Shown here one piece after another: positions 22,501 to 34,955 of a DNA stretch of 64,000 nucleotides (its first letter is position 1; each line of letters starts with the position of its first letter). The stretch comes from Glandiceps talaboti (Eukaryota > Hemichordata > Enteropneusta > Spengelidae): the NCBI RefSeq assembly GCF_964340395.1, contig NC_135550.1, positions 7,530,601 through 7,594,600 of the forward strand. Reading direction: 5' to 3'. Below the pieces are notes generated by a model. It worked only from the letters and a program-made list of their open reading frames with translations, searched no databases and was not told where the DNA came from. The position numbers and the translations under genes were made by a program.

Positions 22501-25500
22501 TGGCTTGAACAAGTTTTTATAGTCATCAGACAGACAACTGAATGGACAAACTTCCTGACAAAGCCATGTTGTTTACACTGATGCCAACGATAGTAAACGA
22601 AAACACCTTGGAAGAAACCCAAACTACCTCATGAATATGGTAAGCTGGTTATGATAGGGTGGAAGTTATCATTCACATGTCAAGTTACATTAGCAAGTGA
22701 CCAGATTGGTAAGCAAACATTTGGTGACAATGCTAGAACCTTTGATCTATCCGCAAGTTGTCCTTCCCATGGGTGATACTCCTATGAGTAAAGTCTTCTA
22801 CTGGGTCACACATTAGACTGGTCTGGGTTGAAGTATGTCTGTTTTGTGTATGTATGTTTCAGCAAGTGTAAATGAGTGCTGATACATTTGACTGTCTAAC
22901 AACATAGAAGTAACCCTTCTACCATAGACAGTAACCCATCTACCATAGACAGTAACCATTCTACCATAGAGTCAACCCATCTACCATAGACAGTAACCCT
23001 TCTACCATAGACAGTAACACATCTACCATAGAGAGTAACACCTCTACCATAGAGAGTAACACCTCTACCATAGACAGTAACCCTTCTACCATAGACAGCA
23101 AACCCATCGCCAATAGACAGCAACCCCTCTCCCATAATGTCTATGGTAGAGGGTTATTGTCCATGGTAGAGGGTAGAGGGGTTACACTGTCCATGGTTGA
23201 GGGATTAATGTATATGGTGATACTGCAAGGGTGTGTAAGTGAGGTTGACGTCAAGTATGACTGAATACCCATATCTATTGTGTACAAGAGATATCCTACA
23301 CTTCTCTCTCTTCTCTCTATGGTATACAGCAGTGAAAGTATAACGTTGTTTTTTTACCTGTCTGATACTTCAACATCTAAACATTTTGTCAAATTATGCA
23401 ATTGTTGTGCATAATGTTCAACTGTTGTGCAGTCATGTCCAGTGACTCTCATATTCAGGGTTGGATATAGATATTCATTTCCTTCCAATGCCTGTAAACA
23501 AACAAACAAACAAACAAACAAACAAAGTTTAGTTTTAGAGCGGCATCCTTCACAGCCATCACAGTGTCACTTCAAATATAATATAAACTGAACAATTTGT
23601 ATATGTTATTTGCCAAATACCGTTCCATATCTTGCTGCGAGAGGTAATTTTTTCTGGTATAACGGAGAGCCGGAGGCGAGCCGTTATACCAGAAAAATTA
23701 CCTCGAGCAGCAAGATGTGGAACAGTATTTGGCAAATAACATACTTATACGTCACCTGCGACTATGAATTCATTTTTGAATGTCTACAAATGCTGTTTCA
23801 TGTTAAAATAAAATCACTTCCGCATTATACTGTTGAGCGTAGTATCATGCACCTCTCTGATAACTGCAATGCGGTTGTTTACATATCAGCCTTAACTTTA
23901 TCGTCCAATCAGAGTGCGCGTTTGCTCAGTAGTATGACGTAATGTTTACTATTTGCATATCACTCAGCGATATATTGAAACTTATAACCATCAGCTGAAA
24001 AATGAGTGCGTCTTTGTTTTGCGTACTGTATTCCATTAAATGTACATAAATGTTCGTGATATATTTTGTTGTTCTAGTTAAGCAAAAATTACACCCTCTG
24101 TGGTGGTAATTTTCATATCCTTCATAAATTTAAGAATTCATGTTTACGATCGCGTGATGACCGTGCGTTCGCCGTCACTGGACTTTCAACGATTGTGTGT
24201 GGAATTTTTGACTATTTCCCTGTGACATGAAAAGTACAGTTCAAAGACTTGTTACAATGTATACAACGGTGATATTTTGTTCGATTGACAACAAATTTGG
24301 CATTGGAAATGCTGGTTATAGCTCGATCTCTAGTTGTCTGCTAGATTTGTTTACAAGGGGACGTGCAGTGATCACGTGATACAACAAGCAAAAATACGAC
24401 TGTTGGTGAAAAATACGCCTGTGTATCTGCAGGGCTCTCGACCAATCAGAATGCGAGATTGGTGACAGGTGACGTATAAGTCACTGTATACATTCTTTTA
24501 AAGTGGCCATATGGATGAGGATTGACTATTTATTTTGGATTTCTAATTTATAAAACAATTTTATTATGGCTTCCTACTTGAAAAATCAACGTATGTCAAG
24601 TCCTTGTTTGTAGCTCAATAAATTGCAAAATATTAATAAATGTGTAAAATGTTTGTTATTGTACGTACAATAACAACTTTATACATACATTTTTTTTATA
24701 GCTTTTTATAGCCTTTTAGCTTTTTGAAATGTATTGAGCTACAAACACAGACTTGGTCTATGTTGTTTCACATTGATTTTTCAAGTAGGACACCATGATA
24801 AAATCAAGTAGGATGCCATGATAAAATCAATTAAAAATCCAAAATAAATCCCAAATCCTCATCCATATGGCCACTTTAATCAGTTGTGTTCTCTACAGTC
24901 TATATCTAATGGTTATGAGGATCACCCAGCAAATGACACATCTTTTCATTCTACATGTAATACTGATATACAGGAAGGGTATGAACTTTTAATGAACCTA
25001 ACTTGAATTTATATATACAAACATTTGGAGACCTGCAAATACTTTACACAAATACAACTGAGATTGTTTTGAAGAAAGAGAAATTTTGAATCAAATAGTG
25101 TTTGCATAATTCAGAAGACTTTTTATGTATACTTATGAATGTGATTTAGACTGTAAAATATGTCGTGTTGTCTTGCCCTCCTCTCTCCCTTCAGTCTTTC
25201 TTGAGGTGAGAGGGGTTAACTGATGTGTGAGGGCACCCATCACGGCGTACCTTGCAGGCTAGTAGAATGAGATTCTACTTTTCCTGAACACAGTATACAG
25301 GAGGTTTGAGAGAGTTGATAGTGTTACAGACGAAACTATGAAATCAAAACACAGAACAAATACTGCATTTACAACTTTGTATTACTTACATCATCACTGT
25401 CTGCTGAACACCATGTTCTTTGCTGTAGTAACCATGGTAACCTGTTATGACAAACACAAATTAATCCTATCTACATGTATTATTCAATAGACTCCATGGT

Positions 25501-28385
25501 ATACAGAGATTTAACAAATTTATTATCAGTCAAGTTCAAGTGTAAGTTGATTTGATAATCATGACTACAGTAGCATCCAATCAAGGAGACTGTAAGATAT
25601 GTAATCTTGTTCCGCCCTCACTGGCCTCCTCTCAGGAGGGGTTGACTGATGTGTGAGAGCGCCTTGTCACAGCAAACCTTACAGACATCCAATCACAACA
25701 TAGTGGACAGTTTTAGTGATGAGTGGAAATTGAATCTGTGCAAGAATACATTTCTATTAAGATCAACTCTTAAAGGTGATTCAAAATGCTCACATTCACT
25801 ATCGCTAATTTGCTAGACGACATGTTTGTGAAATGTATTCTGGTTTTAAAACTTTTCAAAAGCGTCTGCAAACACCTTAAAATGACCCTTTTTCAGTCAC
25901 TTCCCTTCGGATTTACTTCGAGAGTTTTCGGGTATTTCCGGTCCCACCTAGACCACGGGATTTTATGACGTCATAAAGAGACATGGATAGCACGTAGCCT
26001 ATGGCGAGCGTAGTCACTAGGTGAACAAAACTCAACAGCATTGTGAAAAAATACATTGCTAGTGGTTGTAACAGACATCAGTAAACAAAAACTACACTCT
26101 ACATGTCTTATTAACCAACATTTACCGATATTTACTCACACTTTCTGACTAATTGGCAGTGTCTGTGGGTATAAATGCTAAAATATTATCTCCCCATATT
26201 ATGGCAAAATAAATCAAAACGGCTAGACTACAGTGTAGATATACATAAACACTTGTAATGTCGCTCGCGTGTTTCAATTTATTTATCTGATTTTTTTTAT
26301 TATTTGCAGAGGAGAAGCATTACAATATCTTCGACAGGCATGGCGTCGACAGCATATTATAGCCCACTATACTCGACTATACTCACTGATGTCGCCTTTT
26401 GAACGGCGCATTTAGCAACAAAGTAAACATATTTATCTTGAATAAATATACTAGCTATTAGATTGCCATATCATCAGCAATAAAATTGTAAAGAATTGAG
26501 GAAATTTCGTGAGTTTAGTGTTGTCATTTACATGACTTTAGCAACTCGTCTGGAAAAAAACTTGTATGGTTTCCCTTGTTGCGATATCACTTAAATTTAA
26601 TGCAACGATGCAACATGCCTATTTAATATTCATTAGAAGAATTCTGTAACGAATCATGGTATTCGAAGTGTACAGTTTAGGAAACCAACAAATCAAATAT
26701 CGCGATGTGTTCATGATATCAAATACGATTGGACAATATTGACGTTGGCAATCAAGGTCGTGACCCCAGCACATGGTTATGAAAGAAAGCCTGCAACTAG
26801 ATACTTGGCTAGCCACGTCCGGTCCCGTTTCTCAGGGTTTGTTTTGAAGTTAGAGACGTTATTTCTGTACGACTTGAAGAATTTTACAATATATCTGATT
26901 GATAAATATGGATTACATCAACACGTGGATAAATTTAACCCGACACGAATGTGCGCTGTGCTCTCCCGATTCCATACGTACATTGTACATACACTGCTTC
27001 AGCTTTGATCGGCGGCCTAGTATGAGCTTACTGCCGCGGCCGCGGTGACTGCACAAAACTTGACAACACTACCCCTCTACCGATATATAATAATCACCTG
27101 TATACCGTGATAAAAACAAGCAATAATTCGAGTCCCCAACAAGTCGATGAGACCTACTTCTGTTCTGTCCGATCCGAATGCGAGTTTCTTAGGTTTTATA
27201 TGGGTTTCAGACTCGAACTAGAGTATTACGCCCTAGACAATAATAGATGTAAACTTGTGTTCACAAGCCAAACATGTGACAATACAAGACCACAACGAAA
27301 ACTGTGAAAAATTTACAGGTCAGTCTCATTTTATATATGGACAACAAAATTAGGTCGGTCACAGTTCCATTTACATGTACATGATGCAATGACTCGGAGC
27401 GTACTTCCATATGCTCGGAGCAAATCGAATCAATTAGTGTATTATGGGACCAACAATTATAGTGTGGCACATGTCCCGATACGCCTTCTTGAAGTTTCCC
27501 ATTGGTATTCTAATAGCTAGTATATTTATTCGAGATGAAATATGTTTACTTTGTTGTTAAATGCACTGTTCAAAAGGCGACGCGAGTACGATTGGGCTAA
27601 AATATGCCGTCCTTGGCCCGGGGATGCCGTCAAGCGTCACCACGGTATCGTAATGCTTCTTGTCGGCAAATAATAAAAAATCAGATAAATAAAAGTCAAT
27701 GAATGTGAAACACGCGACATTACAAGTGTTTATATATATCTAGTCTAGCCGTTTTTGATTTATTTTGCCATAATATGGGGAGATCATATTTTAGCATTTA
27801 TACCCACAGACACTGCCAATTAGTCAGAAAGTGTGAGTAAATATCGGTAAATGTTGGTTAATAAGACATGTAGAGTGTAGTTTTTGTTTACTGATGTCTG
27901 TTACAACCACTAGCAATGTATTTTTTCACAATGCTGTTGAGTTTTGTTCACCTAGTGACTACGCTCGTCATAGGCTACGTGCTATCCATGTCTCTTTATG
28001 ACGTCATAAAATCCTGTGGTCTAGGTGGGACCGGAAATACCCGAAAACTCTCGAAGTAAATCCGAAGGGAAGTGACTGAAAAAGGGTCATTTTAAGGTGT
28101 TTGCAGACGCTTTTGAAAAGTTTTAAAACCAGAATGCATTTCACAAACATGTCGTCTAGCAAATTAGCGATAGTGAATGTGAGCATTTTGAATCACCTTT
28201 AAGCTACAAATTTATAGATTTTACAAGAAAAAAACCAAAAAATTCAAAATAGATTAATGACAAACTATATAAAGGAAATAAAGGTAGATAATGGAAATCT
28301 ATATAGCCATATTCCTACATCAGATTGGTATCTATTGGTCTATCTAGGATATCTATCTACATGTCTATCTATCCATGTATATCTA

Positions 28386-28422
<37 letters not shown>

Positions 28423-28442
28423 GTAAATGAATGAATAAATGT

Positions 28443-28505
<63 letters not shown>

Positions 28506-28734
28506 TTTAATAGCTATGACACTATATTTTTTAATTTCTCTCTCAGTATTTCATAATATTAAAATCATATAAATGTATATCTCCAACAACTTGTCCTGGA
28601 TCACTTCACCCTGCTTTATTAAATTTAAAATCCATGATTGGTCAGCCTTTGGTTGCAATACACGTTACGTACCTTTGGACGTATTCTTGTTGGCAACCAT
28701 TCTTAACGACACGTCTTACCAGTTGTCGTAACAT
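19511..28734 (-). CDS. MRPL48: Mitochondrial large ribosomal subunit protein mL48
   Basis: A structural protein of the mitochondrial 39S ribosomal subunit, acting in the matrix. Minus-strand exons: 28734-28673, 25441-25390, 23491-23358, 21554-21449, 20685-20596, 19576-19511; all phases match and give 169 residues plus stop, somewhat shorter than the human protein (about 212). Exon 1 encodes a basic amphipathic start (MLRQLVRRVVKNGCQQ) typical of a mitochondrial presequence. The family core is clear: YPTLNMRVTGHDCTTVEHYAQ and HNL (human: AYDMTLAESYAQYVHNL), SYALPTKTV, FERVVQ, SILFEMMQYYMPQG and a final HTEEHQ. Introns carry a 2.4-kb palindromic element (intron 1), several MITEs and minisatellites. 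The start is 403 bp from the DPP3 start on the other strand, suggesting a shared promoter. Confidence 0.92.
20225..20540. repeat. ~60-bp minisatellite in MRPL48 intron 5
   Basis: About five units containing GGGGCACACTACAATGCTAG then AAACACTGACAAATTGTACA, with variable spacing and a run of G in the last unit. Confidence 0.8.
20993..21425. mobile_element. TA-flanked MITE, copy 1 (family B)
   Basis: About 430 bp, with ends GGGACGATCGCACAATG (right, inverted) and a matching left end, flanked by TA. It is homologous in inverted orientation to 38272-38693. TA flanks suggest Tc1/mariner-type mobilisation. Its right end lies 24 bp from the donor of MRPL48 exon 4. Confidence 0.8.
22905..23215. repeat. 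21-bp minisatellite with an inverted arm
   Basis: About ten units of AACCCTTCTACCATAGACAGT run to about 23130. The reverse-complement unit (TCTATGGTAGAGGG) then follows a few times to about 23215, so single strands can fold back. It lies in MRPL48 intron 3. Confidence 0.85.
23600..24482. mobile_element. Hairpin-ended inverted-repeat element in MRPL48 intron 2
   Basis: Positions about 23600-23740 form a near-perfect hairpin with arms of about 65 bp (ATTTGCCAAATACCGTTCCA against its complement) around the loop AGAGCCGGAGGCGAG. Immediately after, TTATACGTCACCTG at 23742 is mirrored by CAGGTGACGTATAA ending at 24480, defining a second inverted-repeat pair. There is no coding content. Its classification as a transposon is inference. 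Confidence 0.6.
24498..24879. mobile_element. TTAA MITE family A, copy 3
   Basis: Near full-length copy with both ends intact (AGTGGCCATATGGATGAGGA and complement) and TTAA on each side. It lies in MRPL48 intron 2, 16 bp from the hairpin element. Confidence 0.88.
25149..25258. repeat. Short inverted-repeat element, family C, copy 1
   Basis: About 110 bp bounded by CTGTAA and a degenerate complement, with the core TGACTGATGTGTGAGGGC (here TAACTGATGTGTGAGGGC). Other copies are at 25590 and 43342. Confidence 0.7.
25590..25684. repeat. Short inverted-repeat element, family C, copy 2
   Basis: About 95 bp, CTGTAAG at one end and CTTACAG at the other, core GCCCTCACTGGCCTCC and TTGACTGATGTGTGAG. 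It lies just outside the palindromic element in MRPL48 intron 1. Confidence 0.72.
25770..28202. mobile_element. 2.4-kb TTAA-flanked palindromic (foldback) transposon
   Basis: Two inverted arms of about 690 bp (about 25774-26466 and 27507-28198) enclose a ~1-kb centre. The outermost parts of the arms are almost identical; inner parts differ more, especially around 26290-26400 against 27590-27690. The termini read AGGTGATTCAAAATGCTCAC and complement, each flanked by TTAA. The two mirror-image 60-codon frames in the arms are the same sequence on opposite strands. The centre has no recognisable transposase, so this is non-autonomous. TTAA suggests piggyBac-like mobilisation. Confidence 0.88.
28386..28502. 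repeat. (CTGT)n and (AT)n microsatellites
   Basis: A CTGT tract is followed by about 27 AT dinucleotides, in MRPL48 intron 1. Confidence 0.9.
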
Positions 28735-29137
28735 TTTACAAGGGATACAGTAACTGAGTAAGTCGGGAGTCTTCCAAATATTGCTAGTTATGAGCCTCAT
28801 GTACTCGTCGTGTCAGAGGTCAACCTTTACGCAAGCGCAATCAAGCTGTCTATAGAGAGATCAAGGTTTAGATTCAGGTACCCCTCAAGAACTGGGTCTG
28901 GTATCAGAAGTCACTTTGTAGAATTTTCAACGTAGACCGATTTTCCATCGAGTTACATGCTCAAACTTTTATCAAAACGGTTTTGTCAACTTCTTCGTCA
29001 GCCTCGTTCTGGCTCATCGTACCTGCCGCACGATTGTTTCCGGTTTCGGATTGCATACCGTGCTGTTCAGTGTTCTTTGTGTAGCGTGAATAAGATATAC
29101 AAGGAGTACGTTCACTAGTCGTAGTGTCAGCAAAAAT
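28735..29137. promoter_or_regulatory. Shared divergent promoter region of MRPL48 and DPP3
   Basis: Only 403 bp separate the two start codons. The interval has more CpG than its surroundings, no TATA box, and an ETS/GABPA-like AACCGGAAAC on the minus strand near 29036-29045. ETS/GABP sites are frequent in bidirectional promoters of mitochondrial genes; its use here is inference. Confidence 0.65.
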
Positions 29138-32100
29138 ATGACCGACTCACAGTTTATCATTCCAAATGACGTGCCTGTTGCAAAGTTAGAATGCAAAGTT
29201 GCATTTGATTGTCTGACGGACAAGGAAAAGCGCTATGCACACTTTCTTTCTCAAGCATCGTGGGACGGTGGTCTTTCTGTGCTTTTCCAAACCTCAGCCG
29301 AATCACCTGTGATTTTCATACTTTTTCAAAAATTATTCAAAGCACAAACCACAGGTGAACTAGAAGAGGCAGCATTGAAAGCAGCAAATGGACCAACCAA
29401 AGAAGAATATGAGGTATTATTCAATCACTATGACAACCAAGTAACACTAACATATGGCGACAACCACTATTTACGTTATATTTTTGGTACAATGTGTACT
29501 TGAAATCAGTGAAATACTTTGTTGACCATACAGGCACTTGAATCGCAAACAGGTCAATTGGACCCCTAACCAAATGAACCCTCGCCAAGTGTAGGGACTA
29601 TGCCTGAGGCAAGGAAATTTATCAATTGCAACTGGTGAATTTCATTGCTTCGTTGATAAAAGTTTGGTCTCATTTAATGCACACCGTGAATCTGTAGTTC
29701 TTTAACCCACATGGATGCATGGTTCGCAAGACTGCTCCCGTTCTACACTTTACTCTTGTTAAATGTTACGGTGGATACCTTTCCCACACCCAAACTGCAA
29801 ACAGACTACACTCGTATTTGTGCTATCTATTTCTTAATAATAATGTTTCTGGATTGTGTCAAATATCCCTGAAAAACTTACATTGGTTACTGCGAGGGTT
29901 CATTTGGTTAGGGGTCCAATTGACTAGGGTCCAATTGACGAGGGGTCCAATTGACTAGAAAGCCTTGAATCAATCTGTGTATTTAAAAAAAATGTATAGT
30001 AAAAACTTGTATACTGTTTAAAAATATATTTATATAATTTATATATACAGACTGATTCAAGTGCCTTTGGTGTCCTGTGTGTATTGTGTGGTATGTACAA
30101 TTCTATTTTTCAGGAAAAAAGTTTCACCAATCAGTTTGTGAAGAGAAGCGAAAGCGAAAGAAACATTTTCAAAAGTTTTTAAAATAATTCTGTCTATACC
30201 TGACTGACACCATTATCCAAACACAATGGAGCAGTAAAGGTGACACATTTTGGGGGTGTGTGTACATTTTTGGCATTCCTGTGATTTGTGTCTTTTGATT
30301 TATTTTTTACCAGGCATTGTTGACGTATGCTGCTGCTTTTTACTCCAATAGTGGCAACTATAAATCATTTGGTGACACCAAGTTTGTGCCTAACCTTCCC
30401 AAGGTAATAATGTTCTCATATTTCTTTTTTTAAAATTTAATATACATGTATACAGCTTTCATAGTATCAACAATATATCCAACACACTCCTTCTGTTTTA
30501 GCAACAGTTGTCATGGTAACAGTATCACTAGTAGGATACAAACAAATTGACCAAATTGAAAGTAGTTACATTTTGTACTTTAAAAGTGAATGAATATAGA
30601 ATAGCTAATTTGAGGCTCCACTGATGCACATAATTTCTAGTGACACACCAAAATTTGGTTTTCTCCTATCTTTTAGCATGTGATGACTCACAAGAAATGT
30701 CAGTTTTATCATTTTGACTCACAACAACAAAATTTGGCTATCATTAGAGGGCACACTGAATTGTAGATATTAATTCAAATTTCTTGAAAAAGTCGTCTTG
30801 TGGTGCTAAAATAGTCAAAGATTCAACTCAGGTTTTTTGTACTGAATTACTGCAAATGAGTATAGATATTGACAGTGTACTTGTTTAGTCTTTTCCTTGT
30901 GAGCTACCATATGGAAAGGGAAAGGGGGAATTCCAAAATTTGGTGCAACATCACAAGAATTTGCTGTGCATCAGTGTCCTGTTTATAAAGTGGCTTTGAT
31001 GGCATGCCGAAAAAAAGGGATATTACAACCATTTGTTTTGAAGAAATTGTTCTTAAAATGACACAAGATGAGTTTATCAGATTTTCACTTATATGAAAAC
31101 ATTAAAAAAATATTCTAGTGTAATGGTTATGTTGATGTTGATGCATTGCCTTCCATGACATTACAATTTGTGCTCTGGCAATATTAGAACTATACATTTT
31201 TGATACGTATAACAAATATCGTCATTGAATCGGTAATACCAGGTTTGAGTTCAATCAGTTCCAAGTGATGGTTTAAGTATACGTCAGTAAATAGAATACT
31301 GTGACTAATTTTAATATGCAGAAATAAATTGCATTCCAAAAAATTTAACGTCAATTTGTGCCCCTTTCAGTAATGTCACAAAATGTGAAGTATTGTAAAT
31401 TATTGACAATATGTTCAACATGTTATTTCTACCAGGATAAATTGTATACCATTGTCAAATCTAGTGCAGCCTATGCAAAAGATGCTGAAGGTATTGAAGA
31501 ACTGTGGAAATCATGCAGTGATGCTTTGTATTCTCTATCTAGTAGAGAACAAGAACTTGGATTAGGGGATAAGGTAAGTAGTGAAGCTTTGTACTCTAGT
31601 AGAGAACGACAGTTTGTTTTTAACTAGTTTGTTTTTGAAATGAGGTAATGATCACTGTGTACTCTATCTCATGGAGTTTGAATTTGTTTGGTATACATTG
31701 TAAGGTCTTGATGTTTGTATCAATTCCTATTTCTGTAGTTTGTGGTTGTCAGAATATGTCAAGTAAAGTTAAATATTGTAAGAATATAACTTATAAGTAA
31801 CAAATGTCATGTGTACATATTCTGATTCTCTCTGTAGGGCATTTCTACATACTTTTCAAGTAATTGTACAATGAAAGATGCAGAGATCACTCAGAAATTC
31901 CTGAATGACAAGGTATGTATTTAACATGTAAACTCAGTGAATGAGGAATACCCTATTTAAAAGGAATTTCATTTTCACTGCAAATCATACCTAGTTTTTC
32001 CAGGACAATACTCGATGTAAAAACACAAAAATGGCCGCTTGAAATCTATTTTCTCAAAAGAAGTATATTGGCAAAACTATTAACAGTAACCCCCCCCCCC

Positions 32101-34896
32101 CTCCCCCATTGAAACCAGAATATCCCCCAGTCTTGCACACCCCTGATGTTGACAACACTGTAAACAATGAGTACATAGCATTATCAAATTGTCATGGAGG
32201 AGACTTATCTGATTGTACTGGTGCTGTATTCTAGTAAGAGTTTTGTGGGTATTGATAATGGTGAATTATTTTTAATACCTGTCTCGTCTTGCAAGCAACT
32301 GATTCTGTAGTGTTAGTGTTGTGTAGACAAGCTGATCTCACTGTGTGTACATTTCATAAGTATAGTACTTTATAGTCTGTATTGCATGTTATATATGTGT
32401 ACTTAAATCTATATATTAGTACAGGAATCATAGTTTTTTTTCAACAGGTTTTTACAATATTTGGATGTTAATTCTAATGAAATGACTCATAATAAAAACT
32501 GACTTGTTTTTCTGTAGGATATCAGTGCTTACAATACACGATTGTTTAAAACTGTTGATGCCAATGGAGCAGTCATTTATGAAGTTAGGTTAGCGTCATC
32601 TCTTACAACAGGTAAGTACTACTATAAATAATATTGCAGTGCACTTTCCTCTTTCTCAAAACTAGTAGTTACTTGTGTACAAACAAATACCCCCTGGGAG
32701 AAAGAGGATTTTAATCTTCTCTCTACTAAAGGGTTGTTTGTTTGTACACAAATAAGTACAAGTTGAGCAAAACCTTTTTTATTGTAATGACCATCTTCAC
32801 CAGCATGAATTGTATGTGTTCAGTCTCTCACAGGGTTTATATGGTAGTTTCATAGTTGCCAAGTTTGGTTGCAGTCCAGTTTATCTTTTCATTGAAAGTG
32901 ATGTTATGTGCAATAGATAACTTAATGAGTTTTGTGATATGGTTGTAAAGATGTGATCTTTGTATGTCATGGATGAGTTTGTAACATGATAGGTTTTTGT
33001 CTGTCACAGATGAGTTCATAATATGGTTTGATTTTGTGATGTGATGGACATGATTTTGACTGCAATAGATAACTTGATGAGTTTTGTGATATGGTTGTAA
33101 AGATGTGATGTTTGTATGTCAGACTCATAGATGAGTTTGTAATACGATGGGATTTTTGTTTGTCACAGATGAGTTCATAACATGGTTTGATTTTGTGATG
33201 TGATGTGATGTGATGTGATGTGATGTGATGTGATGTGATGGACATGATTTTGACTGCCATAGATATTTGATGAGTTTTGTGATATGGTTGTAATGTAAAG
33301 ATGTGTCATACATGAGTTTGTGATTTTTGTCTGTCATTGATCAGTTTCTGATATTTGTCTGTCATTGATCAGTTTCTGATTTTTGTCTGTCACAGATGAG
33401 TTCATAACATGGTTTGATTTTGTGATGTTATAGATATTTGATGAGTTTGTGATGTGATTTGTATTTACCATAGATGAAGCAGTAGAAGGGGTAGAGAAGA
33501 GTACTAAGTGTGGCACATTCAGTTTTGATGGTAATACCTTTAAAGTAACCAGAGGAGACTATGCACCACTTATGAACAGGATGGCAGACAATCTCAAACT
33601 AGCAAAGGTAAATTAATCATCAGTAAAAAGGACATATTATAGATGGGCTTTTTAAATTTTACAAATCAGATTTGGTTTTGTTTGAATTGCATGATATCAG
33701 GAGAGGAAAAGACCATAAATTCCTCTTATCACCTACTGATTTAGAGACTCAATTGAGTTGAAACTGAAGATGAGAAAAAGATTGACAAAACAGTTCAAAA
33801 GTTTTGTAGATTTAGAACAAGTTTGACTTGATATGGTTTCTAACATGCAGAAATGTATCAAGACTGACTTTATGAACATGAAACTAATACAGGTATGCTT
33901 GTGATAAAGACTGTAAAAAGTTGTCCCATTGGCTTACTTTAGTCTTGTTTTATGCCTTACAGGAGCATGCAGCCAATGAGAATGAATCTAGTATGCTGGA
34001 ACACTATGTTGCAAGTTTTACTACAGGATCCATTGATGCACATAAGGATGGATCTCGTAGTTGGATCCGAGATAAAGGACCTGTAGTAGAAAGGTAAAGT
34101 GTACTTGTGTCAATGAGGATATCCCCACCTGTCATATGGTGAGGAAGATGGAGTGATTCATTTGTAAGTTTGTTTGTTTTTAAGTAATCAATGGTGGGAA
34201 CTAAATTTCCCTTCATGGAAATCACAGTGTTGTATAGAGTGAATGTTGTTCTTGATTATATAAATGATTCAAGGTAATCAAGATATTATTGGACTTGGTG
34301 AAAAAATATTTATGCTAATCACAATTAGTGACAGTGCAAACCATGTGTCATTTATCCTAACTTCTGTGCTGTATAAATTTCCAACAAGGATTGTCATTAT
34401 GTGATAGATTTGATTTGATTTGATTTGATTTTATGTAATACAAGATCAGGACAAGGTTGTGATTCTGTAAAGCTAATAATTCAACTCATTTGGTTACAGT
34501 TACATCGGTTTCATTGAAAGTTATCGCGATCCATTCGGTGTCCGAGGAGAATTTGAAGGTGAGTTTGTATGAGTAGAACATACTGTACTTTGATTGTCTT
34601 AGCATTGTTCTTACCAGTTATTTCTCACTTTACTGTAGGAGTATATAGATTAAACATATAGCTTACTACCTTGGTTCCATTCCAGTCTACTACTTTTTGA
34701 AGTTAAACTTTCTTACCGGGTGACTGCAGTTTAACAATATAAGCTCAGTTCCTGGTCTTGAATTATTATTTTTGGTTTCAAATATTTGTACTGGTATTTG
34801 CAGGAGAAGTTGTGCTATATGTAATCACGTGTATATATATGTCAGAGGTAAATCTATGTATGTATGTATGTATGTATGTATGTATGTATGTATGTA

Positions 34897-34955
<59 letters not shown>

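Noticed and set aside
25786-28186. A conserved 60-residue protein occurring twice (MLTFTIANLLDDM)
   Set aside because: The two frames are the same sequence in the inverted arms of the TTAA element, without other coding support.
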